A stretch of DNA of 61,635 bases from Hyphomicrobiales bacterium. GTDB lineage: Bacteria > Pseudomonadota > Alphaproteobacteria > Rhizobiales > Aestuariivirgaceae. Both the position numbers and the translations under genes were made by a program. Where the stretch lies: NCBI GenBank assembly GCA_025359045.1, contig JANYHN010000035.1, positions 1 through 61,635 of the forward strand, in the 5' to 3' direction. Numbering within the stretch: the first letter of the stretch is position 1; each line of letters opens with the position of its first letter. Positions 53,178 through 61,635 of the stretch are shown piece by piece. The notes beneath the pieces were generated by a model. That model searched no databases and was not told the origin of the DNA. It saw nothing but the letters and a program-made list of their open reading frames with translations.

Positions 53178-54101
53178 TTGGCCACGCTTCCTTTACCAAT
53201 TTCACACACGCCCTATGATGGCTCGTCCAAACCATTCAACATCGGCGTGCGCCCGCTTGATTTAAAAGACTGGATCGAAGTCGATGCCAATCTACCGTCG
53301 TATCTAAATGAGAAGGCACGGCATTACCGCGACGACCGCGATCAAGTGATAGTGTCGGAGGAAACTTCAGTTGAAGCGCAAAGTGAAGTTTTGGATTTGC
53401 TTTCCGAACATATGTGCGTACGTTATCCAGATATCTATCGCAAAATGGAAAACAGTATTGATATTCTAAACGGCCAGTTTCATGCAGAGCTTAATGATGA
53501 AACTTTGCCGCCACTCGCCACCGCCGCCAAACTTGTGCAGGAAGATTTGGTATTGATGAGCGCCTCGCCCCAAGGTTGGCGCTTGGTTGCAGCCTCCCTC
53601 TGCTTTCCTTCGGCATGGAATTTGCTCGAAAAATTTGGTCACCCACTACACCATGTTCATGCACCCGTTCCGGGATTTGGCACCGGCACGCGCAATGCCT
53701 CAGTGATTGACCGCATGTTTGATAATCTGCGGCCGGAGCAACCTGTGATGCGTTGGAACTGGTCATTGCATGAGGACGGCCAATTGCATCATCCCACATC
53801 CCATAGTGGAACTGAAAGCCGCTTTGGCAATGGCGATATTGGCGGCCATGTATTTTTGCGCGTTGAACGGCAGACGCTGCGCAAGCTTCCCAAAAGTGGA
53901 GATATTGTTTTTACAGTACGAATCTATCTCGATCCGCTGGAGGTGCTCGAAACGATTCAAGATGGCCACAAATTGGCAGCTGCAATTGACGAGCAGCTGA
54001 GTGTTTTTTCGGTCGAACAAGAAAGCTACAAGGGTCTGGTTGGTGAGCGCAAAAGACTATCGGAACGCCTTAAAAAAATTACTGCTTCGTATGAGAATTA
54101 G
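53178..54101 (+). CDS. DUF3445 protein, orphan paralogue of the heme N-demethylase alpha subunit
   Basis: A 307-aa DUF3445 protein starting at TTG 53178, directly after the sdhB stop. It shares with DmmC (27556) the FPSAWNLLEKFGHPLHHVHAPVP block (about 134-156), RWNWS (about 192-196) and FLRVERQTLRKLPKSGDIVFTVRIY (about 226-250), but is otherwise diverged. No reductase, zinc-ribbon or GcvT partner is nearby. Position in sdhCDAB-DUF3445-chorismate mutase is typical of many Hyphomicrobiales genomes, so it likely has a stable, unknown oxidative N-demethylation or heme-related role rather than being a methylamine enzyme. Confidence 0.85.
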   Translation: MATLPLPISHTPYDGSSKPFNIGVRPLDLKDWIEVDANLPSYLNEKARHYRDDRDQVIVSEETSVEAQSEVLDLLSEHMCVRYPDIYRKMENSIDILNGQFHAELNDETLPPLATAAKLVQEDLVLMSASPQGWRLVAASLCFPSAWNLLEKFGHPLHHVHAPVPGFGTGTRNASVIDRMFDNLRPEQPVMRWNWSLHEDGQLHHPTSHSGTESRFGNGDIGGHVFLRVERQTLRKLPKSGDIVFTVRIYLDPLEVLETIQDGHKLAAAIDEQLSVFSVEQESYKGLVGERKRLSERLKKITASYEN

Positions 54102-54395
54102 ATGTTGAAAGACTCATCGCCATCACTAGCTGCCTTGCGCAACAAGATTGACGCGTTAGACGAAGCACTTGTTGGTCTCATCGTGCAGCGGTTTTCGATT
54201 GTCGACCAAGTTATTGAAATTAAGCGCAGCACAAATGTGCCAGCCTCAATCCCCGAGCGCATTGAACAGGTCGTTCAAAACGCAATTGAAAAATCGAAAG
54301 CCAGCGGCGTTCCAGAGGTTACAATTGAAAGAATGTGGCGGCTGTTGATCGCCGAGACGATTGCCTATGAAGAGCATAAACTGGCATCGAAATAG
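54102..54395 (+). CDS. Chorismate mutase, AroQ type
   Basis: A 97-aa all-helical enzyme converting chorismate to prephenate for phenylalanine and tyrosine. LRNKIDALDEALVGLIVQR (about 11-29) and VIEIKRS (about 37-43) hold the substrate-binding Arg and Lys, and ERIEQVV (about 53-59) follows. It starts at the base after the DUF3445 stop, so translation is coupled. No secretion signal, so it is cytosolic. Free-standing form. Confidence 0.9.
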   Translation: MLKDSSPSLAALRNKIDALDEALVGLIVQRFSIVDQVIEIKRSTNVPASIPERIEQVVQNAIEKSKASGVPEVTIERMWRLLIAETIAYEEHKLASK

Positions 54396-54468
54396 CTGTT
54401 AATAACCTTGGCCCCGAACTTGCTCCGCTTTGTACAAAGGTGAATTCTTTGACTCAAGGAGCAATACT

Positions 54469-54774
54469 ATGTTGCGGATATTATCAGTTGCAATTTTGCT
54501 TTTTCCCCACTTGGCCCTCGCCGACGCCAATTCGACCAAGCTAAATGTATCTGTTACAATCACGCGTCTTCCGCAGCAATTGGCCCGTTTTAGTGGAAGT
54601 CGCTTTACGCAAGGTGCGGCATCCATTTCAGTTACGCGCGCAGGCTTTCGCGATATCCAACCTTTGGGGCTATCAGGTGTGAATTACTATTTCTCCGCCG
54701 TGCGTGCTGGCCTCCGTTATGAAATTGCAGTTGCTGCGGAAAATGGGCGAATTTTGAGCGTGAAAGTCGTTTAA
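54469..54774 (+). CDS. Small secreted protein of unknown function
   Basis: A 101-aa protein with a signal peptide (LRILSVAILLFPHLALADA, cut near residue 20) and an 80-residue mature part rich in beta-type sequence (KLNVSVTITRLPQQLARF, EIAVAAENGRILSVKVV). No Cys and no motif I recognise. ATG 54469 is preferred to ATG 54430 because AAGGAG precedes it. Single gene between the chorismate mutase and acnA. Confidence 0.75.
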   Translation: MLRILSVAILLFPHLALADANSTKLNVSVTITRLPQQLARFSGSRFTQGAASISVTRAGFRDIQPLGLSGVNYYFSAVRAGLRYEIAVAAENGRILSVKVV

Positions 54775-54851
54775 AAAAGTCCCATTCCCTTTGTATCGCA
54801 GTGCAACATGGGCTATAGCACACGCATCTCATAATATCAGAAGGTGCTTAT

Positions 54852-57575
54852 ATGTCCCTCGACAGCTTCAAATCCCGCAAAACTCTCAAAGTTGGCACGA
54901 AAAGCTACACTTACTTTAGTTTGAAAGCGGCAGAAAAGAATGGGCTAACGGGAATTTCTAAGTTGCCTATTTCTTTGAAAGTGGTTCTCGAAAACCTGCT
55001 GCGCTTTGAAGATGGTCGCACGGTTACGAAGGAGAGCATTGAGTCTGTTGCAAAATGGCTCTCAAACCGAGACAAAACCAGCGCTGAAATTGCCTTTCGC
55101 CCGGCGCGCGTGTTGATGCAGGATTTTACAGGCGTACCAGCTGTTGTCGATTTGGCTGCGATGCGCGACGGGATGAAGCAGTTGGGTGGCAATGCCCAAC
55201 AAATTAATCCATTGGTGCCTGTTGATCTGGTGATTGACCACTCAGTCGTTGTCGATAGCTTCGGGAACTCAAAATCACTCGCGGCAAACGTGAAGCGCGA
55301 GTATGAGCAAAATGAAGAGCGCTATAAATTTTTGAAATGGGGCCAAGGCGCTTTTGAAAATTTCCGCGTGGTTCCTCCAGGCACTGGCATTTGCCACCAA
55401 GTGAATCTCGAATATCTTTCGCAAACAGTTTGGACCAAAACTGAAAAAGTGAAGGGCAAGACTGCAACCACAGCTTATCCTGATACGCTGGTTGGCACAG
55501 ACAGCCATACAACAATGGTCAACGGCCTTGGTGTTCTCGGCTGGGGCGTGGGCGGCATTGAGGCCGAAGCTGCGATGCTTGGTCAACCGCAATCCATGCT
55601 GCTTCCAGAAGTGATTGGCTTCAAGATGATAGGCAAACTGAAAGAAGGCGTGACCGCCACTGATCTTGTTTTGCTCGTCACGCAAATGCTGCGCAAGAAG
55701 GGTGTGGTCAACAAGTTTGTTGAATTCTACGGCGCTGGCCTTCAATATCTGACGCTGGCAGACCGCGCAACGATCGCCAATATGGCACCAGAATACGGCG
55801 CGACTTGTGGCTTCTTTCCCGTCGATAGCGTGACACTGGATTATTTGAAACTGTCGGGCCGCAAGAACGACCGCATCGCCTTGGTTGAAAAATATTGCAA
55901 GGTACAAGGCATGTTTGCAAGCAAAGCCGAACCTGCTTTTACGGATACCTTGGAGCTTGATCTTGCCACTGTTGTGCCCGCTATGGCTGGCCCCAACCGC
56001 CCCGAAAAATTTGTGCCACTGGGCGATATAAAATCAGGCTTCCAAACGGCACTGGATGCGCCAAAGGATAAAGCTGGTTTTGCTAAAATAGGTGAGCAAA
56101 CCAAACGGGTAAAAGTCGAAAACAAGAATTTTGATTTAGGCCATGGCGATGTCGTCATCGCTGCCATAACCTCATGCACTAACACATCAAACCCATCCGT
56201 ATTGATCGCCGCTGGTTTGTTAGCGCGCAAGGCCGCTGCACTCGGCATCACTTCAAAGCCATGGGTAAAAACCTCTTTCGCACCAGGTTCACAAGTGGTT
56301 TCCGAATATATGAACAAAGCAGGTTTGCAAAAAGACCTCGACAAGATTGGCTTTAATCTTGTGGGCTATGGCTGCACCACCTGCATCGGCAATTCCGGCC
56401 CGCTTGATCCTGCGATTTCTAAAGCCATCAATGACAATGGCATCGTTGCCTCCGCTGTGATCTCCGGCAACCGTAACTTCGAAGGCCGTGTATCGCCTGA
56501 TGTGCAAGCAGCTTACTTGGCCTCACCTCCGCTAGTGGTGGCTTATGCATTAGCCGGTTCCACACAAATTGATCTCACCACACAGCCGCTTGGCCATGAC
56601 AAAAAGGGTAGGCCTGTTTATTTAAAAGACGTATGGCCATCAAACAAAGAAATTGAAACATTCACGAACAAGAATGTGAAGCCATCGATGTTTAAAAAGC
56701 GTTATGCCGATGTGTTCAAGGGCGATAAAAATTGGCGTGGCGTTTCCACCAGCAAGGGTGAAACTTATGCATGGGACAACAAAAGCACCTATGTGCAGAA
56801 CCCTCCCTATTTCCGTGGCATGACAATGCAGCCCAAGCAGATCACTGATGTTTTGGGAGCGCGTATTTTGGGCCTGTTCGGTGACAAAATCACCACTGAT
56901 CATATCTCGCCTGCTGGTTCAATCAAAGCCGCATCGCCTGCTGGCAAATATCTGGTTGCCAATGGCGTGGCGTTCGCCGACTTTAACCAATACGGCACAC
57001 GCCGTGGCAACCATGAAGTGATGATGCGCGGCACCTTCGCAAATATTCGGATCAAGAACCACATGGTCAAAGGTGCGGATGGCGTGGTTAAAGAGGGCGG
57101 CCTGACGCTGCACCAACCTGATGGCACCGAAATGCCGATCTACGACGCCGCCATGAAATATCAAACTGAGGGCACGCCACTGGTTGTGTTTGCGGGTGTC
57201 GAATATGGTAACGGCTCATCACGTGACTGGGCCGCAAAGGGCACCAGTCTTTTAGGTGTACGCGCCGTGATCGCGCAAAACTTTGAACGTATCCATCGTT
57301 CAAATCTGGTCGGAATGGGTGTTTTGCCGCTCGAATTTATGCCGGGCCAAAGCTGGCAGACATTGGGTTTGACCGGCAACGAAACAGTATCAATTGCTGG
57401 CATTGCCGATGGTCTGAAACCACGCAGCATCATGGCTGTGAACATCATGAAACCAGACGGTTCCATAACATCTGTAGAAGCTCTCTGCCGCATCGATACG
57501 TTAGAAGAAATCGACTACTTCAAAAACGGCGGCATCTTGCAATATGTTCTGCGGAATTTGGCGAAGGCGGGTTAA
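54852..57575 (+). CDS. acnA: Aconitate hydratase A
   Basis: A 907-aa TCA cycle enzyme interconverting citrate and isocitrate via a [4Fe-4S] cluster. Cluster ligands lie in SCTNTSNP (about 441-448) and GYGCTTCIGNSG (about 506-517); VGTDSHTTMVNGLGVLGWGVGG (about 215-236) and the C-terminal swivel domain with YGNGSSRDWAAKG (about 783-795) complete the IRP1-like AcnA. Monocistronic; Shine-Dalgarno AGAAGG about 9 nt upstream. Confidence 0.97.
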   Translation: MSLDSFKSRKTLKVGTKSYTYFSLKAAEKNGLTGISKLPISLKVVLENLLRFEDGRTVTKESIESVAKWLSNRDKTSAEIAFRPARVLMQDFTGVPAVVDLAAMRDGMKQLGGNAQQINPLVPVDLVIDHSVVVDSFGNSKSLAANVKREYEQNEERYKFLKWGQGAFENFRVVPPGTGICHQVNLEYLSQTVWTKTEKVKGKTATTAYPDTLVGTDSHTTMVNGLGVLGWGVGGIEAEAAMLGQPQSMLLPEVIGFKMIGKLKEGVTATDLVLLVTQMLRKKGVVNKFVEFYGAGLQYLTLADRATIANMAPEYGATCGFFPVDSVTLDYLKLSGRKNDRIALVEKYCKVQGMFASKAEPAFTDTLELDLATVVPAMAGPNRPEKFVPLGDIKSGFQTALDAPKDKAGFAKIGEQTKRVKVENKNFDLGHGDVVIAAITSCTNTSNPSVLIAAGLLARKAAALGITSKPWVKTSFAPGSQVVSEYMNKAGLQKDLDKIGFNLVGYGCTTCIGNSGPLDPAISKAINDNGIVASAVISGNRNFEGRVSPDVQAAYLASPPLVVAYALAGSTQIDLTTQPLGHDKKGRPVYLKDVWPSNKEIETFTNKNVKPSMFKKRYADVFKGDKNWRGVSTSKGETYAWDNKSTYVQNPPYFRGMTMQPKQITDVLGARILGLFGDKITTDHISPAGSIKAASPAGKYLVANGVAFADFNQYGTRRGNHEVMMRGTFANIRIKNHMVKGADGVVKEGGLTLHQPDGTEMPIYDAAMKYQTEGTPLVVFAGVEYGNGSSRDWAAKGTSLLGVRAVIAQNFERIHRSNLVGMGVLPLEFMPGQSWQTLGLTGNETVSIAGIADGLKPRSIMAVNIMKPDGSITSVEALCRIDTLEEIDYFKNGGILQYVLRNLAKAG

Positions 57576-57644
57576 TGCTATTATCGCTCACGATGGGAGA
57601 AAGGTAGTAGTGTTATAGCTCGAACGTCAAACAGGAGGTCTTAA

Positions 57645-57998
57645 ATGTACATCGATTTCATGGTCATCCCAATTCCCACCGCAAATCTCAAAGCTTATAA
57701 ATCAATGGTCAAAAAGTCAGCCGCTGCTTGGAAGCGTGCAGGTGCGCTTGGCTATCTCGAAGCCATTGCTGATGATGTGAAGCCGGGCAAGATCACCTCT
57801 TTCCCGCAATCGGTGAAGGCCAAGGAAGGCGAGACGGTAGGATGTGCTTATTTGGTTTTCAAAAACAAGGCACATCGCAACGCATGCTGGAAGAAAATGA
57901 TGGCTGACCCATTCATTAAAAATTTTGATCCCAAGGCGATGCCCTTTGATGGCAAGCGCATGTTCTTTGGTGGTTTCAAGCCGCTTGTAAGCTTCTGA
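57645..57998 (+). CDS. DUF1428 (YbaA-like) protein
   Basis: A 117-aa cytosolic protein of the DUF1428 family in the dimeric alpha/beta barrel superfamily: YIDFMVIPIPTANLKAYK at the start, FPQSVKAKEGETV (about 52-64) and the final MPFDGKRMFFGGF. Function unknown. GGAGG lies 9 nt before the ATG. Located between acnA and a DUF1223 gene, with no sign of an operon. Confidence 0.92.
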   Translation: MYIDFMVIPIPTANLKAYKSMVKKSAAAWKRAGALGYLEAIADDVKPGKITSFPQSVKAKEGETVGCAYLVFKNKAHRNACWKKMMADPFIKNFDPKAMPFDGKRMFFGGFKPLVSF

Positions 57999-58064
57999 TC
58001 ACGAGGAAATTGCTTCACCCAAAGGTGATTGGCGGGTGTTTGTTTCATCCGCCATATTATTTTT

Positions 58065-58808
58065 ATGGAACACATTTCTCAAATCTCGCGCCGCAACGCG
58101 CTTTCGCTAGGCGCAGCAGCTTTGGCTGCTCCGCTGTTAACGTCCCAAGCCCAAGCAGCTTCCGATATGCCCGTACTTGTCGAACTCTTCACCAGCCAAG
58201 GCTGTTCTTCCTGTCCAGCCGCAGATAGGCTTGCTGCAACTTTGAAAGCGAGTACTGGCGCAACAGTCGTTTCCTTCAACGTCGATTACTGGGATTATCT
58301 CGGTTGGCGCGATACATTGGCAAAGCCTGAATATACCCAACGCCAAATAGACTATGCAAAATCACGCGGCGATAATGACGTCTACACGCCGCAGATGGTA
58401 ATTGATGGCGAAAATCATGCCGTGGGCAGCAACCAAGCGCAAGTAACCAATGCAATTTCAGCAGCTTACAAAACTCAAACTAAACTACCAATGACGTTAT
58501 CGGCCAATGATAAGGAGCTTATTGTTGAATTGGGCGAAGGTGCAGTAATGCCGGAGGCCACTCTCTGGCTGATGGCCATTGCGCCCACAGTTTTGGTAAA
58601 AATCGACCGCGGAGAAAACGCGGGCAAAGAGGTTGCATATCAGAATGTGGTTCGCAAATTGGTTCCTGCTGGCATGTGGAACGGCCAAGGAGCAAAATTA
58701 ACCTTTCCGCGTAAAGGAATTATCACGGGCGATGTTAAATCCTGCCTTGCAGTTCTTCAAAAAGGCAAAGTAGGCCAAGTTCTAGGCATGGCCAATTGGT
58801 CAATCTGA
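58065..58808 (+). CDS. DUF1223 (thioredoxin-like) exported protein
   Basis: A 247-aa protein with a Tat-type signal (SRRNALSLGAAALAAPLL) and a thioredoxin-like domain with TSQGCSSCPAAD (about 46-57), whose CSSC pair resembles the redox site of the family, followed by NVDYWDYLGWRD (about 77-88). Proposed role is periplasmic redox or copper-related, unproven. ATG 58065 chosen over the in-frame TTG at 58029, which lacks a ribosome site and would bury the signal. Confidence 0.88.
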   Translation: MEHISQISRRNALSLGAAALAAPLLTSQAQAASDMPVLVELFTSQGCSSCPAADRLAATLKASTGATVVSFNVDYWDYLGWRDTLAKPEYTQRQIDYAKSRGDNDVYTPQMVIDGENHAVGSNQAQVTNAISAAYKTQTKLPMTLSANDKELIVELGEGAVMPEATLWLMAIAPTVLVKIDRGENAGKEVAYQNVVRKLVPAGMWNGQGAKLTFPRKGIITGDVKSCLAVLQKGKVGQVLGMANWSI

Positions 58809-58980
58809 ATCACGTGGATATATACAACACCTTGGGGCAGGTTTTAGTTCAATCACTTTTTTGGTAATCCATACTCACGTTTAGTTGAGCTTTCGTTATT
58901 AAACCGCGTGAATTTACCTCCCGTAAAGATTGCAGAAGGCGCAATGCAGCGTCTTCAAAAAGCCATAACTGGAGATAACT

Positions 58981-59526
58981 ATGCGTAAAATGATTATTGC
59001 CACAGCATTGCTGGGCCTTTTCGCAACGTCGGCCTTCGCAGCCAACCCAATGGTCGGTGGATCAGAAATGTTCCCAACCAAGAACATTGTTGAAAACGCA
59101 ATGAATTCCAAGGATCACACAACGCTGGTTGCTGCAGTAGCAGCTGCTGGTTTGGTGGACACGTTAAAAGGCGCTGGCCCATTCACAGTGTTTGCACCAA
59201 CCAACGATGCGTTTGCTGCTTTGCCAGCAGGCACAGTTGAAACACTTTTGAAGCCAGAAAACAAAGACAAGCTTGTGAAGATTCTCACCTGCCACGTTGT
59301 TGGTGCAAAGGCGATGGCCGCCGATGTAGCAGCCATGGTTAAGGCCGATGGCGGCATGCACAAAGTGAAAACAGTTGGCGGTTGCGAACTGACACTCAAG
59401 GTCGATGGTGATAAAGTGACCGTCACAGACGAAGCCGGCGGCGTTGCCAACGTAACGATTGCCGACGTTGCCCAGTCCAATGGCGTGATCCACGTAATCG
59501 ACAAGGTTCTTTTGCCGAAGATGTAA
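58981..59526 (+). CDS. Fasciclin-domain secreted protein, copy 1
   Basis: A 181-aa exported protein: signal peptide (ending TSAFA) then a single FAS1 domain (about 45-180) with [21 protein letters not shown] (about 61-81) and the H2 motif [14 protein letters not shown]1 proteins mediate adhesion or bind cell-surface polymers. A close paralogue follows at 59855. A strong terminator lies at 59535, so each gene is likely a separate transcript. Confidence 0.93.
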   Translation: MRKMIIATALLGLFATSAFAANPMVGGSEMFPTKNIVENAMNSKDHTTLVAAVAAAGLVDTLKGAGPFTVFAPTNDAFAALPAGTVETLLKPENKDKLVKILTCHVVGAKAMAADVAAMVKADGGMHKVKTVGGCELTLKVDGDKVTVTDEAGGVANVTIADVAQSNGVIHVIDKVLLPKM

Positions 59527-59534
59527 TTTGAATG

Positions 59535-59568
59535 GGCCGCAAAGATCACTTCTTTGCGGCCTTTCTTT
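59535..59568 (+). terminator. Rho-independent terminator after fasciclin copy 1
   Basis: GGCCGCAAAGA (59535-59545) and TCTTTGCGGCC (59551-59561) form a perfect 11-bp stem with a TCACT loop, then TTTCTTT. Confidence 0.92.
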
Positions 59569-59854
59569 CCAAATTCAAACATAATCATTGATTAGAACAG
59601 CCGGAAAAATAGCGTCTTCAAATTGTAATTTTGTACGGTGGCTATGAGAATTTGAAATTGGATAGCGGCAAAGTTTAGATTAACGATCAGTCATGATAGT
59701 CATTATGAATGAACTAATTCAACCTTTGGCGTGGCTCACATCACTTAGTAATTCTCTTGCCAAAGCTAAATTGGCGGCGAAGGGGCGGAAGTCTATTTGC
59801 ATCCGCTTCAATTGTAAAACTTAACAAACCTAACAACACCCTCAGGAGATTAAA
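59569..59854. other. Intergenic gap between the two fasciclin genes
   Basis: This 286-bp stretch completes a 328-bp gene-free gap. I find no credible ORF, tRNA or structured RNA. It probably contains the promoter of the second fasciclin gene, whose Shine-Dalgarno is CAGGAG at 59842-59847. Confidence 0.5.
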
Positions 59855-60406
59855 ATGTTAAAAACATCACTTATCGCTCTCGCACTCACGGTAGGCCTCA
59901 GCACTGCCCCAGCATTTGCCAAGAACCCAATGGTTGGCGGCGCGGCCATGTTCCCTTCTAAGAACATCATCCAAAATGCTTTGAAGTCCAAGGACCACAC
60001 AACACTCGTTGCCGCTGTTAAAGCTGCTGGCCTCGTTGAAACACTTTCGGGCAAAGGCCCATTCACTGTGTTTGCTCCCACAAATGCAGCTTTTGCAGCA
60101 TTGCCAGCCGGTACCGTTGACACATTGCTGAAGCCAGAAAACAAAGGCCAGCTTACAAAGATCCTAACTTGCCACGTTGTATCAGGCAGCGTGATGGCAA
60201 AGGCCGTGATGAGCATGGTGAAAGCTGATGGCGGTTCCCACACAGTAAAGACTGTCGGTGGCTGCGATTTGACATTTAAAGTAACCGGAAAGAGCGTGAC
60301 TGTAACTGATGAAACTGGCGGCGTTGCCACAGTAACAATCGCCGACGTGCGCCAATCAAACGGCGTGATCCATGTGATCGACAAGGTTCTTTTGCCGAAG
60401 TCATAA
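59855..60406 (+). CDS. Fasciclin-domain secreted protein, copy 2
   Basis: A 183-aa paralogue of the preceding gene: signal peptide (ending APAFA), then [16 protein letters not shown] and the same FAS1 domain, with long runs of identity ([34 protein letters not shown]). The most divergent part is the centre, where copy 1 has more acidic residues. Likely a recent tandem duplication with separate promoter. A complex terminator follows. Confidence 0.93.
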   Translation: MLKTSLIALALTVGLSTAPAFAKNPMVGGAAMFPSKNIIQNALKSKDHTTLVAAVKAAGLVETLSGKGPFTVFAPTNAAFAALPAGTVDTLLKPENKGQLTKILTCHVVSGSVMAKAVMSMVKADGGSHTVKTVGGCDLTFKVTGKSVTVTDETGGVATVTIADVRQSNGVIHVIDKVLLPKS

Positions 60407-60413
60407 CCACGAA

Positions 60414-60475
60414 AGGGCGGGAGAAACGCGTTTTGACTTTTTAAGCAAAAGTCAAAAACGCTCTAATCCCGCCCT
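60414..60475. terminator. Nested palindrome, bidirectional terminator; repeat copy 2
   Basis: The outer arms AGGGCGGGA (60414-60422) and TCCCGCCCT (60467-60475) enclose an inner hairpin GCGTTTTGACTTTT (60428-60441) / AAAAGTCAAAAACGC (60447-60461). It lies between convergent fasciclin and asd genes. The inner arms match the palindrome at 19064-19097. Confidence 0.75.
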
Positions 60476-60482
60476 CTATTTC

Positions 60483-61520
60483 TTAAGCGGCTTTTTTCAA
60501 AAGCCCACGATTTATAATGCACTCTGCAATCTGCACAGTGTTCAAAGCAGCACCTTTGCGCAAATTATCTGACACGACCCAAATATTCAAACCATTCTCA
60601 AGGGTTGAATCTTCACGGATACGGCTGATGAAAGTGGCATAGTCACCAGCGCATTCAACAGGCGTCATGTATCCGCCATCCTCACGCTTGTCGATCACCA
60701 TGCAACCCGGCGCTTCGCGCAAAATATCGCGCGCTTCATCGGCCGTTATTGGCGATTCAAATTCTATATTCACCGATTCAGAATGGCCGACGAACACCGG
60801 CACACGCACACACGTAGCAGTGACTTTGATTTTTGGATCGAGAATTTTCTTAGTCTCAACCACCATCTTCCATTCTTCTTTGGTATCGCCTGAATCCAAA
60901 AACACATCGATATGTGGGATTACGTTAAAGGCAATCTGCTTGGGGAATTTCTTTGGTGTTGGGCTATCAGTTACGAAAATGCCCTTGGTCTGAACCCAAA
61001 GCTCATCCATGCCTTCCTTGCCAGCACCAGAAACTGATTGATAAGTGGAAACCACGACGCGCTTGATCTTGGCCACATCATGCAAAGGCTTCAAAGCCAC
61101 AACCAGCTGTGCAGTCGAGCAATTTGGATTGGCAATAATGTTGCGCTTGGTGTTGCGCTTCATATAGTCTTCCAACACATGGGCGTTCACTTCCGGAACA
61201 ATCAGCGGCACTTCCTGGTCATAACGCCAGCACGATGAGTTATCGATCACGATAGGCCCCATCGCACCAATCTTGGGCGACCAGACTTTTGAAATCTCCG
61301 AACCCGCCGACATCAAAACGAAATCGACTTTACTAAAATCAAAATTTTCCAAATCTTGGCATTTTAGAATTTTGTCGCCAAAGCTGATTTCCGTGCCAAT
61401 CGACCGACGCGAAGCGATGGCATAGCAATGATCAACGGGAAACTCACGCTCTGCCAAGATATTCATCATCTCGCGGCCCACATTTCCGGTGGCGCCCACA
61501 ACTGCAACATTATAACCCAT
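60483..61520 (-). CDS. asd: Aspartate-semialdehyde dehydrogenase
   Basis: A 345-aa NADPH enzyme of the lysine, threonine and methionine pathway, making aspartate semialdehyde from aspartyl phosphate. VGATGNVGREM (about 8-18) binds NADP, IIANPNCSTAQLV (about 128-140) has the nucleophile Cys, and GHSESVNIEF (about 246-255) the substrate-binding part. I see no lysine riboswitch in the 115 bp upstream in this window (61521-61635), which otherwise shows no gene. Confidence 0.96.
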   Translation of the reverse strand: MGYNVAVVGATGNVGREMMNILAEREFPVDHCYAIASRRSIGTEISFGDKILKCQDLENFDFSKVDFVLMSAGSEISKVWSPKIGAMGPIVIDNSSCWRYDQEVPLIVPEVNAHVLEDYMKRNTKRNIIANPNCSTAQLVVALKPLHDVAKIKRVVVSTYQSVSGAGKEGMDELWVQTKGIFVTDSPTPKKFPKQIAFNVIPHIDVFLDSGDTKEEWKMVVETKKILDPKIKVTATCVRVPVFVGHSESVNIEFESPITADEARDILREAPGCMVIDKREDGGYMTPVECAGDYATFISRIREDSTLENGLNIWVVSDNLRKGAALNTVQIAECIINRGLLKKAA

Positions 61521-61635
61521 GAAATTTTGTCCTTTATGTCCGCTCCCCTGAGAATTTTCATTCTGTCTGCGAGCATTTTGGGGCCATCCTCCCCCGCGGG
61601 GGATAAGGACCGGGGAAGGGGCTTTAAACGGTTTT

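Noticed and set aside
55275..55907. Long antisense frame within acnA
   Set aside because: Shadow of aconitase codons on the opposite strand; no recognisable product.
61521..61635. Lysine riboswitch or gene start upstream of asd
   Set aside because: Only a short CCCCCGCGGGGG palindrome (61593-61604) is seen; no riboswitch landmarks and no supported reading frame before the window ends.

Overview
The window looks like chromosomal DNA of an alphaproteobacterium, most likely of the Hyphomicrobiales (Rhizobiales). This rests on the gene order hemY / Mic60-like / hemD / hemC against tsaD / gpsA / YciI / EVE, the sdhCDAB block followed by a DUF3445 gene, an Asd/AcnA/LemA core set, and an smo/mtlK-type polyol operon. 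Trimethylamine genes suggest an aquatic or otherwise methylamine-exposed lifestyle. No genus can be named from the sequence alone.

Left end (1-6327) is accessory DNA ending at the 3' end of an initiator tRNA gene (6328-6404, minus strand), the classic position for an integrated island. It holds a DUF736 gene broken by an in-frame TAG, a small XRE regulator convergent with a Fic-family AMPylator, and a tight four-gene operon: an unknown 192-aa protein, a 458-aa QueC-like PP-loop enzyme, an XRE/ImmA-IrrE metallopeptidase and a PIN-like nuclease. This operon resembles a defence or toxin system but matches no named system I know, so it is the main candidate for something undescribed.

6405-19062: a probable structured RNA ending in a strong terminator (6575-6741), an inositol dehydrogenase-like gene and a ferredoxin reductase, a remnant of rmlC, then a polyol (sorbitol/mannitol) operon: HAD phosphatase, SorC-type regulator, substrate-binding protein, two permeases (the second with an unusual extra two-helix insertion), ATPase and mannitol 2-dehydrogenase. 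A formamidase-like gene and a proline iminopeptidase-like hydrolase follow.

19135-34566: a dipeptide/oligopeptide-type ABC transporter, then a full set for stepwise oxidation of methylated amines: dimethylamine monooxygenase / heme oxidative N-demethylase genes dmmDABC, trimethylamine monooxygenase tmm, convergent TMAO demethylase tdm, and a divergent APC-type permease. Together they would take trimethylamine to TMAO, to dimethylamine plus formaldehyde, then to monomethylamine, with one-carbon units passed to tetrahydrofolate. The dmm operon has a good sigma-70-type promoter and a leader that can fold to bury its ribosome binding site; part of this leader recurs upstream of the permease.

34641-61520 is core genome: a tRNA-Thr(CGU) that lacks one acceptor-stem base, heme genes, tsaD-gpsA, acs, lemA and two TPM-domain genes, two L,D-transpeptidases, sdhCDAB with an orphan DUF3445 paralogue and a chorismate mutase, acnA, small conserved proteins, two fasciclin-domain paralogues and asd. 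No CRISPR array, rRNA or complete insertion sequence was seen.
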